Below are positions 18,512 through 30,237 of a stretch of 64,000 nt of DNA, one piece after another. The first letter of the stretch is position 1, and every line of letters begins with the position of its first letter. The notes under the pieces were generated by a model. The model was not told the origin of the DNA, ran no database searches, and saw nothing but the letters and a program-made list of their open reading frames with translations. This DNA is from Malassezia japonica (Eukaryota > Basidiomycota > Malasseziomycetes > Malasseziales > Malasseziaceae), in the NCBI RefSeq assembly GCF_029542785.1, contig NC_083375.1, positions 637,389 to 701,388 of the forward strand. Reading direction: 5' to 3'. The translations under genes and the position numbers were made by a program.

Positions 18512-19858
18512 TTACGGTCTGCGCCCAGACTCGAGGTCATCCACAGCCGTAGGGAACATGTAGGCCGAGAAGGGGTCGAGCGCATTGCTCGTGCGGGGCA
18601 GCGCAGCCGGAGCGAAGCGCGCTGCATGGCTTGTCATGCTTGCATCGGCAGCAAAGAGTACCTCGGGCTCAACGCCGCGACCGGGGCGGATAATGTAGTC
18701 TTCGGCACTGTGCATGCCGACGGGATGCATAAGGCCAATGTCGACCAGGAACGAGTCGCGCCAGCGTCCAAACGCCTGGTTCATCGAAGTGACAGGGTCC
18801 GGCCCTGCAAACGCATGGAAAAAGCCAACCGGCTGTTCCTGAGCCACGTCCGCCTCCGCGTTCTCCGCCACTGCAGCACGAGTTGGGTTGCTGCGACGTG
18901 CCTCGGCAACAATCTTGCTCGACCTGCGGTAGAGCTGGATGAAGCGCCCCACACTAAACACGGTCAAAATAATGCCGAAAATGAGCAATAGGCGGCAGGT
19001 GAAGCGCGAGTGCTCAATCTCTTCGTGCGTCGGCAGGTGCTTGCGGCCTTTGTGCTCGTCTTTTTGTGCGTCGGGTGTGTCGTGCGCCAGCTCCTTTTCT
19101 GCGTCTGCAATGCGCCACAGGAGCGATGCAGCAAACTGGAGTAAGGTCACGCCCAAACCCGCGCGGCCGCCATACTTGGCCGCGTTGGTCGAGTGTAAAA
19201 GGAAGGTGATCACAAAGCCCACAAACTGGAACGATGCACTGATGAAAAAGTTCCAGAAAAAGCCAAAGAGCGTGCCGAGCAGCATCCCGTCCACAATCAT
19301 GTCGGAAACCTCGCCGATGTTGGCCCCGTCCGGAGTCCATCCGCCCTCCGATTCGGCAAGCGCATTCCCGCCAAACACAGTACTTTCCCAGTAGGTAGGT
19401 GCGATATCTGCCGCAGCGGCTTCGTACGTCGGAGGCAGGGTATCATCGGCCAGGTCGTCGTCATCACCGCGATCGTTCGGATCGTCGGTGCGCCGCGTCC
19501 GGCGGCCTTCCGGCTTTGCGTTCATGTTGGAAAAGACACCGTCCTGGATGATGCCGCCACCCATCGGGCGCCGCGACGTGCTGCCCTCGCCTTCGTTACG
19601 CAGAGACGTGTATGATATACCGGGCAGGTGCATGCCTGTCAAGCGCCCGAATCGCGCCAACGCGTGGCGCGATCGATCGACCACCGAGGCAACACCCCGG
19701 TATTGACTCGGGCTTACGTCGTCCTCATGCAGCGATGCGTCGCTCATGTCAAAGACGACATCACGACGGTTCTCCTCGTCATTCCCGTTTGCGTAGTCAT
19801 CTGGTCGTGTAGGCGGGAAACTATGACGACTTGCGCCATCCGCTCCAGCGTCGGCCAT
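18512..19858 (-). CDS. BSD2: BSD2/NDFIP-like Rsp5 adaptor
   Basis: Single exon, 448 aa from the ATG at 19858. The cytosolic N-terminus is acidic and carries LPPTYEAA, a PPxY motif for NEDD4/Rsp5 WW domains. The core has the family-specific membrane block DGMLLGTLFGFFWNFFISASFQFVGFVITFLL, then two further hydrophobic segments (GGRAGLGVTLLQFAASLLW and FTCRLLLIFGIILTVFSVG), giving the three-TM NDFIP/Bsd2 layout. Family role: recruits Rsp5 in Golgi/endosomes to ubiquitinate metal transporters and other cargo, sorting them to the vacuole. The tail after the last TM is longer than in yeast Bsd2. It is divergent from the SmG gene across 115 bp. Confidence 0.82.
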   Translation of the reverse strand: MADAGADGASRHSFPPTRPDDYANGNDEENRRDVVFDMSDASLHEDDVSPSQYRGVASVVDRSRHALARFGRLTGMHLPGISYTSLRNEGEGSTSRRPMGGGIIQDGVFSNMNAKPEGRRTRRTDDPNDRGDDDDLADDTLPPTYEAAAADIAPTYWESTVFGGNALAESEGGWTPDGANIGEVSDMIVDGMLLGTLFGFFWNFFISASFQFVGFVITFLLHSTNAAKYGGRAGLGVTLLQFAASLLWRIADAEKELAHDTPDAQKDEHKGRKHLPTHEEIEHSRFTCRLLLIFGIILTVFSVGRFIQLYRRSSKIVAEARRSNPTRAAVAENAEADVAQEQPVGFFHAFAGPDPVTSMNQAFGRWRDSFLVDIGLMHPVGMHSAEDYIIRPGRGVEPEVLFAADASMTSHAARFAPAALPRTSNALDPFSAYMFPTAVDDLESGRRP

Positions 19859-19973
19859 GCTGCGCCGTAGACAACGATCGACTCGCACGGCGCCACGCCG
19901 CGTGGCTTCTTTATTTCCTATACATTATTATTTCCACGCGTCTCATCGCAAACGCAGGTGTCTGTTCGTCACG

Positions 19974-20270
19974 ATGTCCAAGGTTTCTCAGCCGGAGCTG
20001 AAGCGGTTCCTCGAGCGCCGTGTCTCTGTCAATATTCAAGGTGGACGCAAGATCCAAGGGACACTGCGTGGATACGATCTCTTTTTGAACCTGGTCATTG
20101 ACGACGCGGTGGAGCATGTGCTCGTCGACAACAACCAAAACGCCTGGGAAGAAGGCCCGCGCTGCGGCACTGTGGTATGTATTAACGCGAAGTACGTCTG
20201 ACACGTACAGGTGGTGCGCGGCAACAGTGTGACGAGCTTGGAGGGCCTGGAAGCAATTGGTTCGCGATAA
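19974..20270 (+). CDS. SMX2: Small nuclear ribonucleoprotein G (SmG)
   Basis: Exons 19974-20174 and 20211-20270 with a 36-nt intron encode 86 aa. Sm motif 1 is GGRKIQGTLRGYDLFLNLVIDDAVE. Sm motif 2 is created across the splice join as GTVVVRGNSVTSLE, the expected I/VRGN signature. Role: member of the heptameric Sm ring on U1, U2, U4 and U5 snRNAs. A short insertion (VDNNQNAWEEGPR) lies in the loop between the motifs. The following 563 bp contain no supported gene. Confidence 0.95.
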
Positions 20271-20833
20271 TCTCTACGCACCGAGACACGGAATGCGGAA
20301 CTTGGAATGCGGTCTTGCTCTTGTACTGGCTACACTATGCAATGCTTTTTATAGGCTGTGTGGATCATGAAAAAGTGCTGTATAATGCTACTAACTCGGG
20401 AAGGGGGGAGACAATGGGGGTGCGTTGTTAGCGAATGACAGTGAGGGCGTCCAAAGAGCTTGTACGGGACACGAGCATGAACGTAAAGCAGTTATCTGGT
20501 TGTTGAATGTCAGGATTCTATTGGGACACGCGGATTTTGTGTGGTGCAGCCTCAATGGCAAGCTATACAAGAACTGCATGCTTGCTCTGCTCAAACATGG
20601 GATGCAAAAGCACCGTCGAGTCGATGCGCGGCTCTATAGCCCACCATTTACACCACTACGTTCTTTTCTCCATGATGGCAGTGTGCCTGTACCCTTCCAG
20701 TGCGCGCTCGGTCACTTGGCGCCGCGCGAGCGCTACCACCTAACCTCCGCATAACGTAAGCATTACTTTTCCAGAAAAGTCGCATGGGGTTCCCGGAATT
20801 AAACTTTGTGCCGCTAGTTGTTCCTCCACTACG
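20271..20833. other. 563-bp intergenic stretch, no supported gene
   Basis: This lies between the SmG stop and the GNAT start. Longer open frames in it lack ATG starts and show no recognisable protein. I compared it by eye with U1, U2, U4, U5 and U6 core motifs and box C/D signals and found no match. It contains an A/T-rich segment near 20340-20400 and a poly-purine run at 20400. Confidence 0.5.
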
Positions 20834-21450
20834 ATGAGTCACTCTACGTCTGTTCGGCCCGCCACTAAGAAGGATATCCCTGCCATCCTTGGCTTTGTAC
20901 GTTATCTGTCCCTGAAACAATTCTAACACACTCATAGATCAGGGACCTTGCCATTTACGAAAAGGCCCTGGACCAGGTCGAGGCGACCGAGGAGTCTGTG
21001 CGTATCTCCGTCTGACTCAGCTCGAGGAGACGATCTTTAACCGTCAATACGCCCATGTGCTGATTGCCGAGCTGGAAGATGCCACGGTCGGTCCGAAACC
21101 GATCGGCATGGCCCTGTACTACTACGCGTACTCGACGTGGACGTCGCGCCGCACGCTCTTCCTTGAGGACCTCTTCGTGCAGCCCGAGCACCGCAACCTT
21201 GGTGTCGGCAAGCGCCTCTTTAAGCATCTCGGCGACGTTGCCAAGAAGGAGGACTGTCCCCGTGTCGAGTGGAACGTGCTGACCTGGAACGCGTACGTCG
21301 CGCTGCTGACCCAGACCCTCGATCGCGTTCTACAAGGAGACGCTCGGTGCCGAGATGCTCGAAGAGTGGCGCGGTATGCGTCTCGAAGGAGACGGCATCG
21401 ACCGCCTGCAGCAGCTCTCCAAGGCCGAGAAGAAGTACGGCGCGATCTGA
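20834..21450 (+). CDS. GNAT N-acetyltransferase, spermidine/diamine (SSAT)-like
   Basis: Exons 20834-20896, 20938-20997, 21021-21292 and 21315-21450, with introns of 41, 23 and 22 nt, encode 176 aa. The splice joins give ILGFIRDLAIYEK, EESLEETIF and WNAPSIAFYKETLGAE. The acetyl-CoA loop is PEHRNLGVGKRLF (R/Q-x-x-G-x-G/A). The block YYYAYSTWTSRRTLFLEDLFV plus WN-x-PSIAFYK is typical of spermidine/spermine or thialysine acetyltransferases. Likely role: acetylation of small amines. The second intron uses a GTGCGT donor. Confidence 0.87.
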
Positions 21451-21488
21451 GCCGACATAGCCAATGCGCAGCAGGGCACGGATCATGT

Positions 21489-21498
21489 TTAGTCAGCA
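21489..21498 (+). promoter_or_regulatory. TTAGTCAGCA promoter motif
   Basis: Exact copy of the decamer at 12307 and 23037, here 53 bp before the GET4 ATG. Role unknown. Confidence 0.35.
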
Positions 21499-21551
21499 AC
21501 ATAGGCGATGCCGAGCGAGACACCCTCGGCTTCGTATTCCACCACTGTAGA

Positions 21552-22777
21552 ATGGCACAGACGGTTGGCGCAATTGATCCCTCCACCGTTCCTGGTGGAA
21601 GTGGCGGCTATGAAATCCACCAGAAGCTGCGCACCAAGACGGTGCGTCTGCTGAAGAAGGAGAAGTACAACGAGGCAATCGACATCCTGTACAACGGGAG
21701 TGTCAGCCTGCTCGACATGAACGAGCAGGGCAGCGGCTGTGACCTTGCCGTGTACCTGCTCGAGGTGTACGGTCTCGCAAAGACCCCTGTCGATGACACG
21801 AGCCGGGGTACGTCCCTTTGCTGACCCAGACCGCCTCACGACCATCCTCGGCAAGACCACCGCAGAGTTCTGGCGCAAGAAGGTGATCCTGGCCGCTGTC
21901 AAGTGGTCGACGACCTCTTCGCGCCCACTGGGTGATGCGAAGCTGCGCCTGTTTATTGCCGAGCTCCTTGTGAAGGGTACGTTCTCCTCCTAACCCAGAC
22001 AAGCAGTACTTTGCCGCCGAGACGCACTTTATTGCCGCGTGCGCGCAGGACACGGCCGGCGTGCCTGCCTTTGCCGCGATGCTGAAGCACTGGAACGAGG
22101 TGTACTCTGCGACGATGGCGAAGCGCGATCCCCACGCGCCGTCCGCGGACTCGGTTGCCCGCGTGCTCGCCGGCACCTTTGCACTGCGCGGTGCGATTCC
22201 CCTGCTGATTGCCAAGGCGCCGGATGCGGCGCACGAGCTGCTCAGCACCTATATCAAGCAAGTGACGGAGAACAACGATGCGCTGCTCCTGCCCGTCAAG
22301 CCGAACCCCAAGGAGTACCAGTCGCCCGCCAACGGCATCGCCTCGTTCTCGACCAAGATCTACGCTACGGCGAACCCCACGCTGAACTTTGTGCAGAACA
22401 TCGTGGCGCTTGCGTGCGACGCCCACCACCGCTCGGGCCCCGTTGCGGACGAGATCAAGGCCGCATGGCAGCACCTCATCCGCCAGTACATGCAAGAGAG
22501 CGGAACGAGCGGCGTGGACGCGTACCTGTACGAGTTCCTCTCGCAGATCTCGTCGATCTACTTTGGCATGGCGCCGCAACGCCGCAATATGGACATGCTC
22601 TCGAGCATGTTCTCGAATATCATGGGTGGCGGCGCGCCCGCTGCCGGCGAGTCTGCTGAGCCCGCTGTGTCAATCAAGCAACTGCCGAAGCCGGCCGACG
22701 CCGACGAGTCCGATGCTGCACCCGCCGCGCCGCCCGCGTCCGAGGCCGACCAGCTGATGGACGATGAAATGGATTAG
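21552..22777 (+). CDS. GET4: Get4/TRC35-like guided-entry factor
   Basis: Exons 21552-21807, 21830-21976 and 21999-22777, both introns 22 nt, encode 393 aa. The protein is an alpha-helical-repeat solenoid: KTVRLLKKEKYNEAIDILYNGSVSLLDMNEQGSGCDLAVYLLEVYG near the N-terminus, then HFIAAC...HW and the GTFALRGAIPLL segment typical of Get4. The C-terminus is an acidic Pro/Ala-rich tail. Family role: with Get5 and Sgt2 it hands tail-anchored membrane proteins to Get3 for insertion at the ER. Its stop is 10 bp from the stop of the convergent 65-aa gene. Confidence 0.85.
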
Positions 22778-22787
22778 ATCCGTAGAA

Positions 22788-23029
22788 CTACTGGGTATGG
22801 CTTGGTTGCACGAACAGGTCGCCGAGTTCTGCGTCAGGGAAAGTGCGTACCCGTCAGGTATCGTTGGCGCACGGCCTCGTCTAGAAACTGGGTGAGCCAC
22901 GCAACATACCATGGTCGGCTCACGCACCGCCGATGCGCGCAGGTCCGAGACGGTAGCCTCCATGTACTCATCCGGCGAGCCGTCCGACCCCTCGGACACG
23001 TCCATGCCCCACGTCTCGTCGTCGGCCAT
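22788..23029 (-). CDS. 65-residue acidic protein in three exons, unrecognised
   Basis: Exons 23029-22910, 22887-22851 and 22828-22788 (minus), joined by two 22-nt introns that both match the local intron pattern exactly. The product starts [19 protein letters not shown] and continues into a predicted helix [20 protein letters not shown]. The second intron carries GTACGC as donor and CTGAC as branch site. Two independent perfect introns and an uninterrupted frame make a real gene likely, although no family is recognised. Acidic N-terminus and helical C-terminus suggest a small subunit of a complex. It shares a 105-bp divergent promoter with PRP8 and converges on GET4 (10 bp apart). Confidence 0.72.
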
Positions 23030-23036
23030 GGTGGTT

Positions 23037-23046
23037 TTAGTCAGCA
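23037..23046 (+). promoter_or_regulatory. TTAGTCAGCA promoter motif
   Basis: Third exact copy of the decamer, in the divergent promoter of the 65-aa gene (8 bp from its ATG) and PRP8 (89 bp from its ATG). Role unknown. Confidence 0.35.
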
Positions 23047-23134
23047 TGTTCGTCCGGCCTCGTGGGTCGCACGCGGGCGGCACGCGATTTTCTCCATCGC
23101 CACACCCACCGCGTTGGCTGTTGTGAGAGAGAGT

Positions 23135-26100
23135 ATGGTGGGACCTCCGCCCCCTGGGTATGGAGGCGCTCCGCCTGGCTTTGGTGGCCTGCCCGGTGAG
23201 CCGGGTGTGCTCTCTGTGGAGCAGCTTGCGTCCAAGTCGCGCAAGTGGACCCAGAGCCAGAGCCGCAAGTACGGCGACCGCCGTGGCAAGACGGCCTTTG
23301 TCGATACCGGCAAGCAGGAGCTTCCGCCGGAGCATGTGCGTAAGATTATCAAGGATCATGGTGATATGAGCAACCGCAAGTTCCGTGCAGAGAAGCGCGT
23401 GCATCTCGGTGCGCTGAAATACGTGCCGCATGCAATGCTCAAACTGCTCGAGAATATTCCCATGCCGTGGGAGCAGGTGCGCGAAGTGCCTGTGCTGTAC
23501 CATATCACGGGTGCCATTACGTTTGTGAATGAGACGCCCCGTGTGATTGAGCCCGTGTACCATGCGCAGTGGGCGACCATGTGGCTTGCGATGCGCCGTG
23601 AAAAGCGGGATCGTCGTCACTTTAAGCGTATGCGCTTCCCGCCGTTTGACGACGAAGAGCCGCCGATCGACTACGGCGACAATATCCTGGACGTCGAGCC
23701 GCTCGAGCCGATCCAGCTCGAGCTCGACGAGGAGGAAGACGCGCCGATCATCGACTGGTTCTACGACTCGAAGCCGCTCGTGAACGACCGCAGCAGTGTC
23801 AACGGGCCGTCGTACCGTTTCTGGCACCTCGACCTGCCCAAGATGGCGGCGCTGCATCGCCTCGGCCGCACGTTGCAGAGCGACTTTACGACCGGCGACC
23901 GCAACTACTTTTACCTGTTCGACGTCAAGTCGTTTGCAACGGCCAAGTCGCTCAACGTCGCTATCCCCGGTGGTCCCAAGTTCGAGCCGCTGTACAAGGA
24001 CCTCGAAGGCTACGACGACGACTGGAACGAGTTCAACGATATCCGCAAGGTCATTATTCGGCAGCCGATCCGGACCGAGTACAAGGTCGCTTTCCCGCAC
24101 CTGTACAACAGCCGGCCCCGCTCGGTCTACCTCGGGACGTACCACGAGCCGAAGAATGTGTACATCCGCACGGACGACCCAGACTTGCCGGCGTTCTACT
24201 TTGATCCTGCGCTGAACCCGATCTCGAGCCGCTCGCTCGCCAGCGCGCACTTCCGCACATACTACGATGATGGCGAGCCCGTCCTCTCGCACGAGGACGA
24301 GGTGTTTGGCGAGGGCGTGCAGGGCGACGACGAGCTCGAGGATGAGCTCGCGTTCCAGCTCCCCGATGGCATCGAGCCTTTCCTCGACGATGCGCCGCTC
24401 GAAACGGACATGACCGCCGACGCAATCTCGCTGTGGTGGGCCGCACCACCGTACAACCGCCGCAGTGGCTACACGCGCCGTGCGGTCGACGTGCCGTTGA
24501 TCAAGGCGTGGTACTTGGAGCACTGCCCTCCGAACCAGCCGGTCAAGGTGCGTGTCTCCTACCAAAAGCTCCTCAAAAAGTTTGTGCACAACACGCTGCA
24601 CACAAAGCCCTACAAGCCCCAGACCAAGAAGTACTTGTTCCGCCAGCTCAAGGCGACCAAGTTCTTCCAGACGACGCACCTCGACTGGCTCGAGGCGGGC
24701 CTGCAGGTCGTGCGCCAGAGCTTCAACATGATCAACCTCTTGATCCACCGCAAGGCGCTGACCTATCTGCACCTGGACTACAACATGAATTTGAAGCCGG
24801 TCAAGACGCTGACCACCAAGGAGCGCAAAAAGTCGCGGTTCGGTAACGCGTTCCACCTTGTGCGTGAGATGGCGCGCATGACGAAGCTCATTGTCGACTC
24901 GCACGTCCAGTTCCGCCTCGGCAATTGCGATGCGTTCCAGCTGGCAGACGGCCTGCAGTACCTGCTGAACCACATTGGCCAGCTTACGGGTATTTACCGT
25001 TATAAGTACAAGGTCATGCACCAGATCCGTGCCTGCAAGGACTTGAAGCACGTCATCTACTACCGCTTCAACTCGGGGCCTGTTGGCAAGGGCCCAGGTG
25101 TCGGTTTCTGGGGCCCCTCGTGGCGCGTGTGGATCTTCTTTATGCGCGGTATCACGCCGCTGCTCGAGCGCTGGCTCGGCAACCTGCTTGCGCGTCAGTT
25201 TGAAGGCCGCAACGGCCGCACCGGCGGCAAGTCGGTGACCAAGCAGCGTGTCGAGTCGCACTTTGACCTGGAGCTGCGTGCGGCGGTCATGCACGACCTG
25301 CTCGACATGATGCCCGAAGGCATCAAGCAGAACAAGAGCAAGACCATTCTGCAGCACCTGACCGAGGCGTGGCGTTGCTGGAAGGCCAACGTCCCGTGGA
25401 AGGTGCCAGGCATGCCGACCGCCATCGAGAACGTCATTCTGCGCTACGTCAAGTCCAAAGCAGACTGGTGGACCTCGGTCGCACACTACAACCGTGAGCG
25501 TATCCGCCGCGGCGCGACGGTCGACAAGACGGTGAGCAAGAAGAACCTCGGTCGGTTGACGCGTCTCTACCTCAAGGCCGAGCAGGAGCGCCAGAACTCC
25601 TACCTGAAGGACGGCCCGTACATCACGAGCGAGGCGGCGGTTGCAATCTACACCTCGACCGTGCACTGGCTCGAGAGCCGCAAGTTCCAGCCGATTCCGT
25701 TCCCTTCGCTCAACTTTAAGCACGATACCAAGCTGCTGGTCCTTGCCCTGGAGAAGCTCAAGGAGTCGTACAGTGTCCAAGGCCGCCTGAACCAGACGCA
25801 GCGTGAAGAGCTGGCGCTGATCGAGCAGGCCTTTGACAACCCCCACGAGACGCTCGCGCGTATCAAGCGCCTGATGCTCACGCAGCGTGCGTTCAAGGAG
25901 GCGGGTATGGAGTTCTTTGATACCTTTGCCAAGCTCATCCCCGTGTACGATATCGAGCCGATGGAGAAGATCACCGACGCCTACCTCGACCAGTACCTTG
26001 CGTACGAGGCCGACAAGCGTGGTCTCTTCCCGCCGTGGATCAAGCCGAGCGATCAGGAGCCGCCGCCGCTGCTTGTGTACAAGTGGTGCAACGGTATCAA

Positions 26101-27698
26101 CAACCTGCACGACGTTTGGGACACGTCCGACGGCCAGTGCAACGTGCTGATGGAGACGTCGCTCAGCAAGGTGTACGAAAAGGTGGACATTACGCTGCTG
26201 AACCGCCTCTTGCGTCTCATCATGGACCACAACTTGGCGGACTACATCACTGCCAAGAACAACATCTCGATCGTGTGGAAGGACATGGCGCACGTCAACT
26301 CCTACGGCCTCATCCGTGGTCTGCAATTCTCGAGCTTTGTGTTCCAGTACTACGGCCTGATCCTCGACCTGCTCATCCTTGGTCTGAAGCGTGCCGCCGA
26401 GATGGCCGGCCCCGCCAAGATGCCGAACGGGTTCCTGCAGTTCCAGGACACGGCGACCGAGGTGAAGCACCCAGTCCGGATGTACACGCGTTACATTGAC
26501 CGCATCCACATCCTGTACCGCTTCACCGCCGACGAGGCCCGCGACCTGATCCAGCGCTACCTGTCGGCGAACCCTGATCCGAACAACTCGAATCTGATCG
26601 GGTACAACAACAAAAAGTGCTGGCCCCGCGACTGCCGCATGCGCCTGAACAAGCACGATGTGAACCTCGGCCGCGCCGTCTTTTGGACGGTCAAGAACAG
26701 CCTGCCGCGCAGTCTGACGACGATCGAGTGGGACGACACATTTGTGAGCGTGTTCAGCAAGGACAACCCGAACCTGCTCTTCTCCATGCAGGGCTTCGAG
26801 GTGCGTATCCTGCCCAAGTGCCGCCAGAACGACATGAGCGAGCAGCGCGACGGTGTCTGGTCGCTAGTGCAGGCGTCGAGTGGCGAGCGTACCGCGCAGG
26901 CCTACCTGCGCGTGTCGGATGAAGGCATCACCAACTTTAGCAACCGTGTGCGCCAGGTGCTGATGGCCGCGGGTGCTGCGCCGTTCAGCAAGATTGTGAA
27001 CAAGTGGAACACGACGCTGATCGGCCTGATGACCTACTACCGCGAGGCGGTCATCCACACGAACGAGCTGCTGGACCTGCTTGTAAAGAGCGAGAACAAG
27101 ATCCAGACGCGTGTCAAGATCGGTCTCAACTCCAAGATGCCTTCGCGTTTCCCGCCGGTGGTCTTCTACTCACCCAAGGAGCTCGGTGGTCTCGGCATGC
27201 TCAGTATGGGCCACGTGCTCATTCCGCAGAGCGATCTGCGCTGGTCGAAGCAGACCGAGACCGGCATTTCCCACTTCCGCAGCGGTATGAGCCACGATGA
27301 GGACCAGCTCATCCCTAACCTCTACCGGTACATCCAGAGCTGGGAGTCGGAGTTCTTGGACTCGGCGCGTGTCTGGTCGGAGTACGCGCACAAGCGCCGC
27401 GAGGCGAGTGCGCAGAACCGGCGCCTGACGCTCGAGGACCTCGAGGATGCGTGGGACCGCGGCATTCCGCGTATCAATACCCTCTTCCAGAAGGACCGCA
27501 CGATTCTGTCGTACGACAAGATGTGGCGTGTGCGTGGCGAGTTCAAGCAGTACCAGCTGCTCAAGTACAATCCGTTCTGGTGGACGTCGCAGCGCCATGA
27601 CGGCAAGCTCTGGCAGCTGAACCAGTACCGCACGGACATTATTGCGGCGCTCGGCGGTGTCGAGGGCTGCCTGGAGCACACGCTCTTCAAGGGCTGCA

Positions 27699-27741
<43 letters not shown>

Positions 27742-30235
27742 TTTCGAGGATGCGATGAAGCACAAGAAGCTGACGAATGCGCAGCGTTCTGGTCTCTCGC
27801 AGATCCCCAACCGTCGCTTTACGCTGTGGTGGAGCCCAACGATCAACCGTGCGAATGTCTATGTCGGTTTTCAGGTCCAGCTCGATTTGACCGGCATCTT
27901 TATGCACGGCAAGATTCCCACGCTCAAGATCTCGCTTATCCAGCTCTTCCGTGCGCACTTGTGGCAAAAGATCCACGAGAGTGTCGTGATGGACCTGTGT
28001 CAAGTCTTTGACCAGGAGCTCGAGGCGCTGCAGATTGAGACCGTGCAGAAGGAGACGATCCACCCCCGCAAGTCGTACCGTATGAACGCGTCGTGTGCGG
28101 ACATTGTGCTCTTTGCCTCGTACAAATGGCCGTTGTCTTCTCCGTCGCTGCTCACCGACTCGCGCGACGTGATGGATGGCTCGAGCGGCAACAAGTGGTG
28201 GATCGACGTGCAGCTGCGTTGGGGTGACTTTGACTCGCACGACATTGAGCGCTACTGCCGTGCAAAGTACCTCGACTACACGACGGACAACACGTCGATC
28301 TACCCCTCGCCGAGCGGTGTGCTGATCGGTATCGATCTCGCGTACAGCATGCACTCTGCCTACGGTTCGTACATCCCTGGCTCCAAGCCGCTCCTGCAGC
28401 AGGCGATGGCCAAGATCATGAAGGCGAACCCTGCGCTGTACGTGCTGCGCGAGCGTATCCGCAAGAGTCTCCAGCTGTACTCGTCCGAGCCGACGGAGCC
28501 GTACCTGAATTCGGGCAACTATGCGGAGCTCTTTAGCAACCAGGTGATTTGGATGATCGACGATACGAACGTGTACCGTGTGACGATCCACCGCACCTTT
28601 GAGGGTAACCTGGTCACGAAGCCGATCAACGGCGCCATCTTTATCCTCAACCCCCGCACCGGTCAGCTCTTTTTGAAGATCATCCACACGTCGGTGTGGG
28701 CGGGCCAGAAGCGTCTCGGTCAGCTCGCCAAGTGGAAGACGGCCGAGGAGGTGGCGGCGCTTGTGCGCTCTCTCCCGGTCGAGGAGCAGCCGAAGCAGGT
28801 GATTGTCACGCGCAAAGGCATGCTCGACCCCCTCGAGGTGCACCTGCTCGACTTCCCCAACATTGTCATCAAGGGCTCGCAGCTCGAGCTGCCGTTCCAG
28901 GCGTGCATGAAGCTGGAAAAGTTTGGCGACCTGATCCTGCGTGCGACGCAGCCGCAGATGGTGCTGTACTCTCTGTACGATGACTGGCTCAAGAGCATCT
29001 CGTCGTACACCGCCTTCTCGCGCTGCATTCTTCTGCTGCGTGCGCTGCATGTGAACCCCGAAAAGACCAAGGTGATTCTGCGCCCGAGCGTGCAGACCGT
29101 CACGCAGCCCCACCACATCTGGCCGTCGTTCACCGACGACGAGTGGATCAAGGTGGAGATTGCGCTGCGCGACCTGATCCTGCAGGACTACGGCCGGCGC
29201 AACCAGGTCGCAGTCGCGAGTCTGACGAGCTCGGAAATCCGCGACATCATCCTTGGTATGGAGATCGCCTCGCCCTCGGCGCAGCGCCAGCAGATGGCCG
29301 ACATTGAGCAAAACGACGCGCAGCAGCAGGTGACGGCGACGCAGACGCGCACCGTCAACGTGCACGGCGACGAGATCCAGACGGTGACCACGACGCAGTA
29401 CGAGAACCAGGTGTTCTCGTCCAAGAGCGACTGGCGCGTGCGTGCGTTGAGCGCCACGAACCTGCCGCTGCGCTGCCAGCACCTGTACGTGTCCAACGAC
29501 GACGTGCGCGAGGACGTGGGCGCGCTCACGTACGTGCTGCCGAAGAACATCCTCAAGACGTTTATCGTCAATGCGGATCTGCGCACTCAGGTCGCCGGCT
29601 ACATGTACGGCATCTCGCCGCCGGACGTGCCCGCGGTCAAAGAGATCAGGCTCATTGTGTGGGTGCCGCAGCGCGGCAGCAACAATGGCGTCGAGCTGCC
29701 GAACGAGCTGCCGTCGCACGAGTACATGCTCAAGGACCTCGAGCCGCTCGGCTGGATCAAGACGCAGGCGCAGGAGCTGCCGCACCTCGCGCCGCGCGAC
29801 GTCGTGACGCATGCCAAGACCATGGCGTCGCACCCCGAGTGGGGCGCAAACAGCATCTGCGTCACCTGCTCCTTCACGCCGGGCTCGGTGAGTCTCGCGG
29901 CCAGCACGCTGAGCGTCGCCGGCTTCGAGTGGGGACGCAAGGCGAGCGCCGTCGACGCCGCGGGCCAGGCGCCGGGCTTCAACCCGTCGATGGTCGAAAA
30001 GGTGCAGCTGCTGCTGAGCGACCGCATCCTCGGCACGACGCTTGCTCCGAGCGACGGGCCGTGGAACTATGGCCTGTCGCTCTCGGCGCAGTGGACGCCA
30101 AACATGAAGTACGACGTCCAGCTCGCGCCCCCGGCGGCCTTCTGGGACGAGATCCACCGGCCCCAAAACTTTTTGTCGTTCGCGGGCGGACTCCCGGACG
30201 ACCAAGGCGCGGACTGGCAAGACGCGCTGGCATAG
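23135..30235 (+). CDS. PRP8: Prp8, U5 snRNP core splicing factor
   Basis: Single uninterrupted exon of 2366 aa, close to human (2335) and yeast (2413). The N-terminus is Pro/Gly-rich ([11 protein letters not shown]), followed by the highly conserved [17 protein letters not shown] block, PROCN region, reverse-transcriptase-like large domain, endonuclease-like linker, RNase H-like domain and C-terminal Jab1/MPN domain. Start chosen at 23135, the first ATG giving the conserved Pro-rich start; in-frame codons continue upstream as chance open frame. Role: scaffold of the spliceosome active site and regulator of Brr2. No intein is present, although many fungal Prp8 genes carry one. It ends 2 bp from the convergent MDM10 stop. 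Confidence 0.98.
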
Positions 30236-30237
30236 AC

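Noticed and set aside
20425..20754. 109-codon open frame between SmG and GNAT
   Set aside because: No ATG at its start, no similarity, no consensus introns; treated as intergenic.
22670..26656. 1328-codon open frame antisense to PRP8 (and a 1398-codon one at 27170-31366)
   Set aside because: Mirror of the codon bias in a GC-rich coding region (few TAA/TAG/TCA-type antisense stops). Arg/Leu/Val-rich, no recognisable domains, and PRP8 is certain on the plus strand.
23135..30235. Prp8 intein
   Set aside because: Protein length and continuous conserved text leave no room for an intein insertion.
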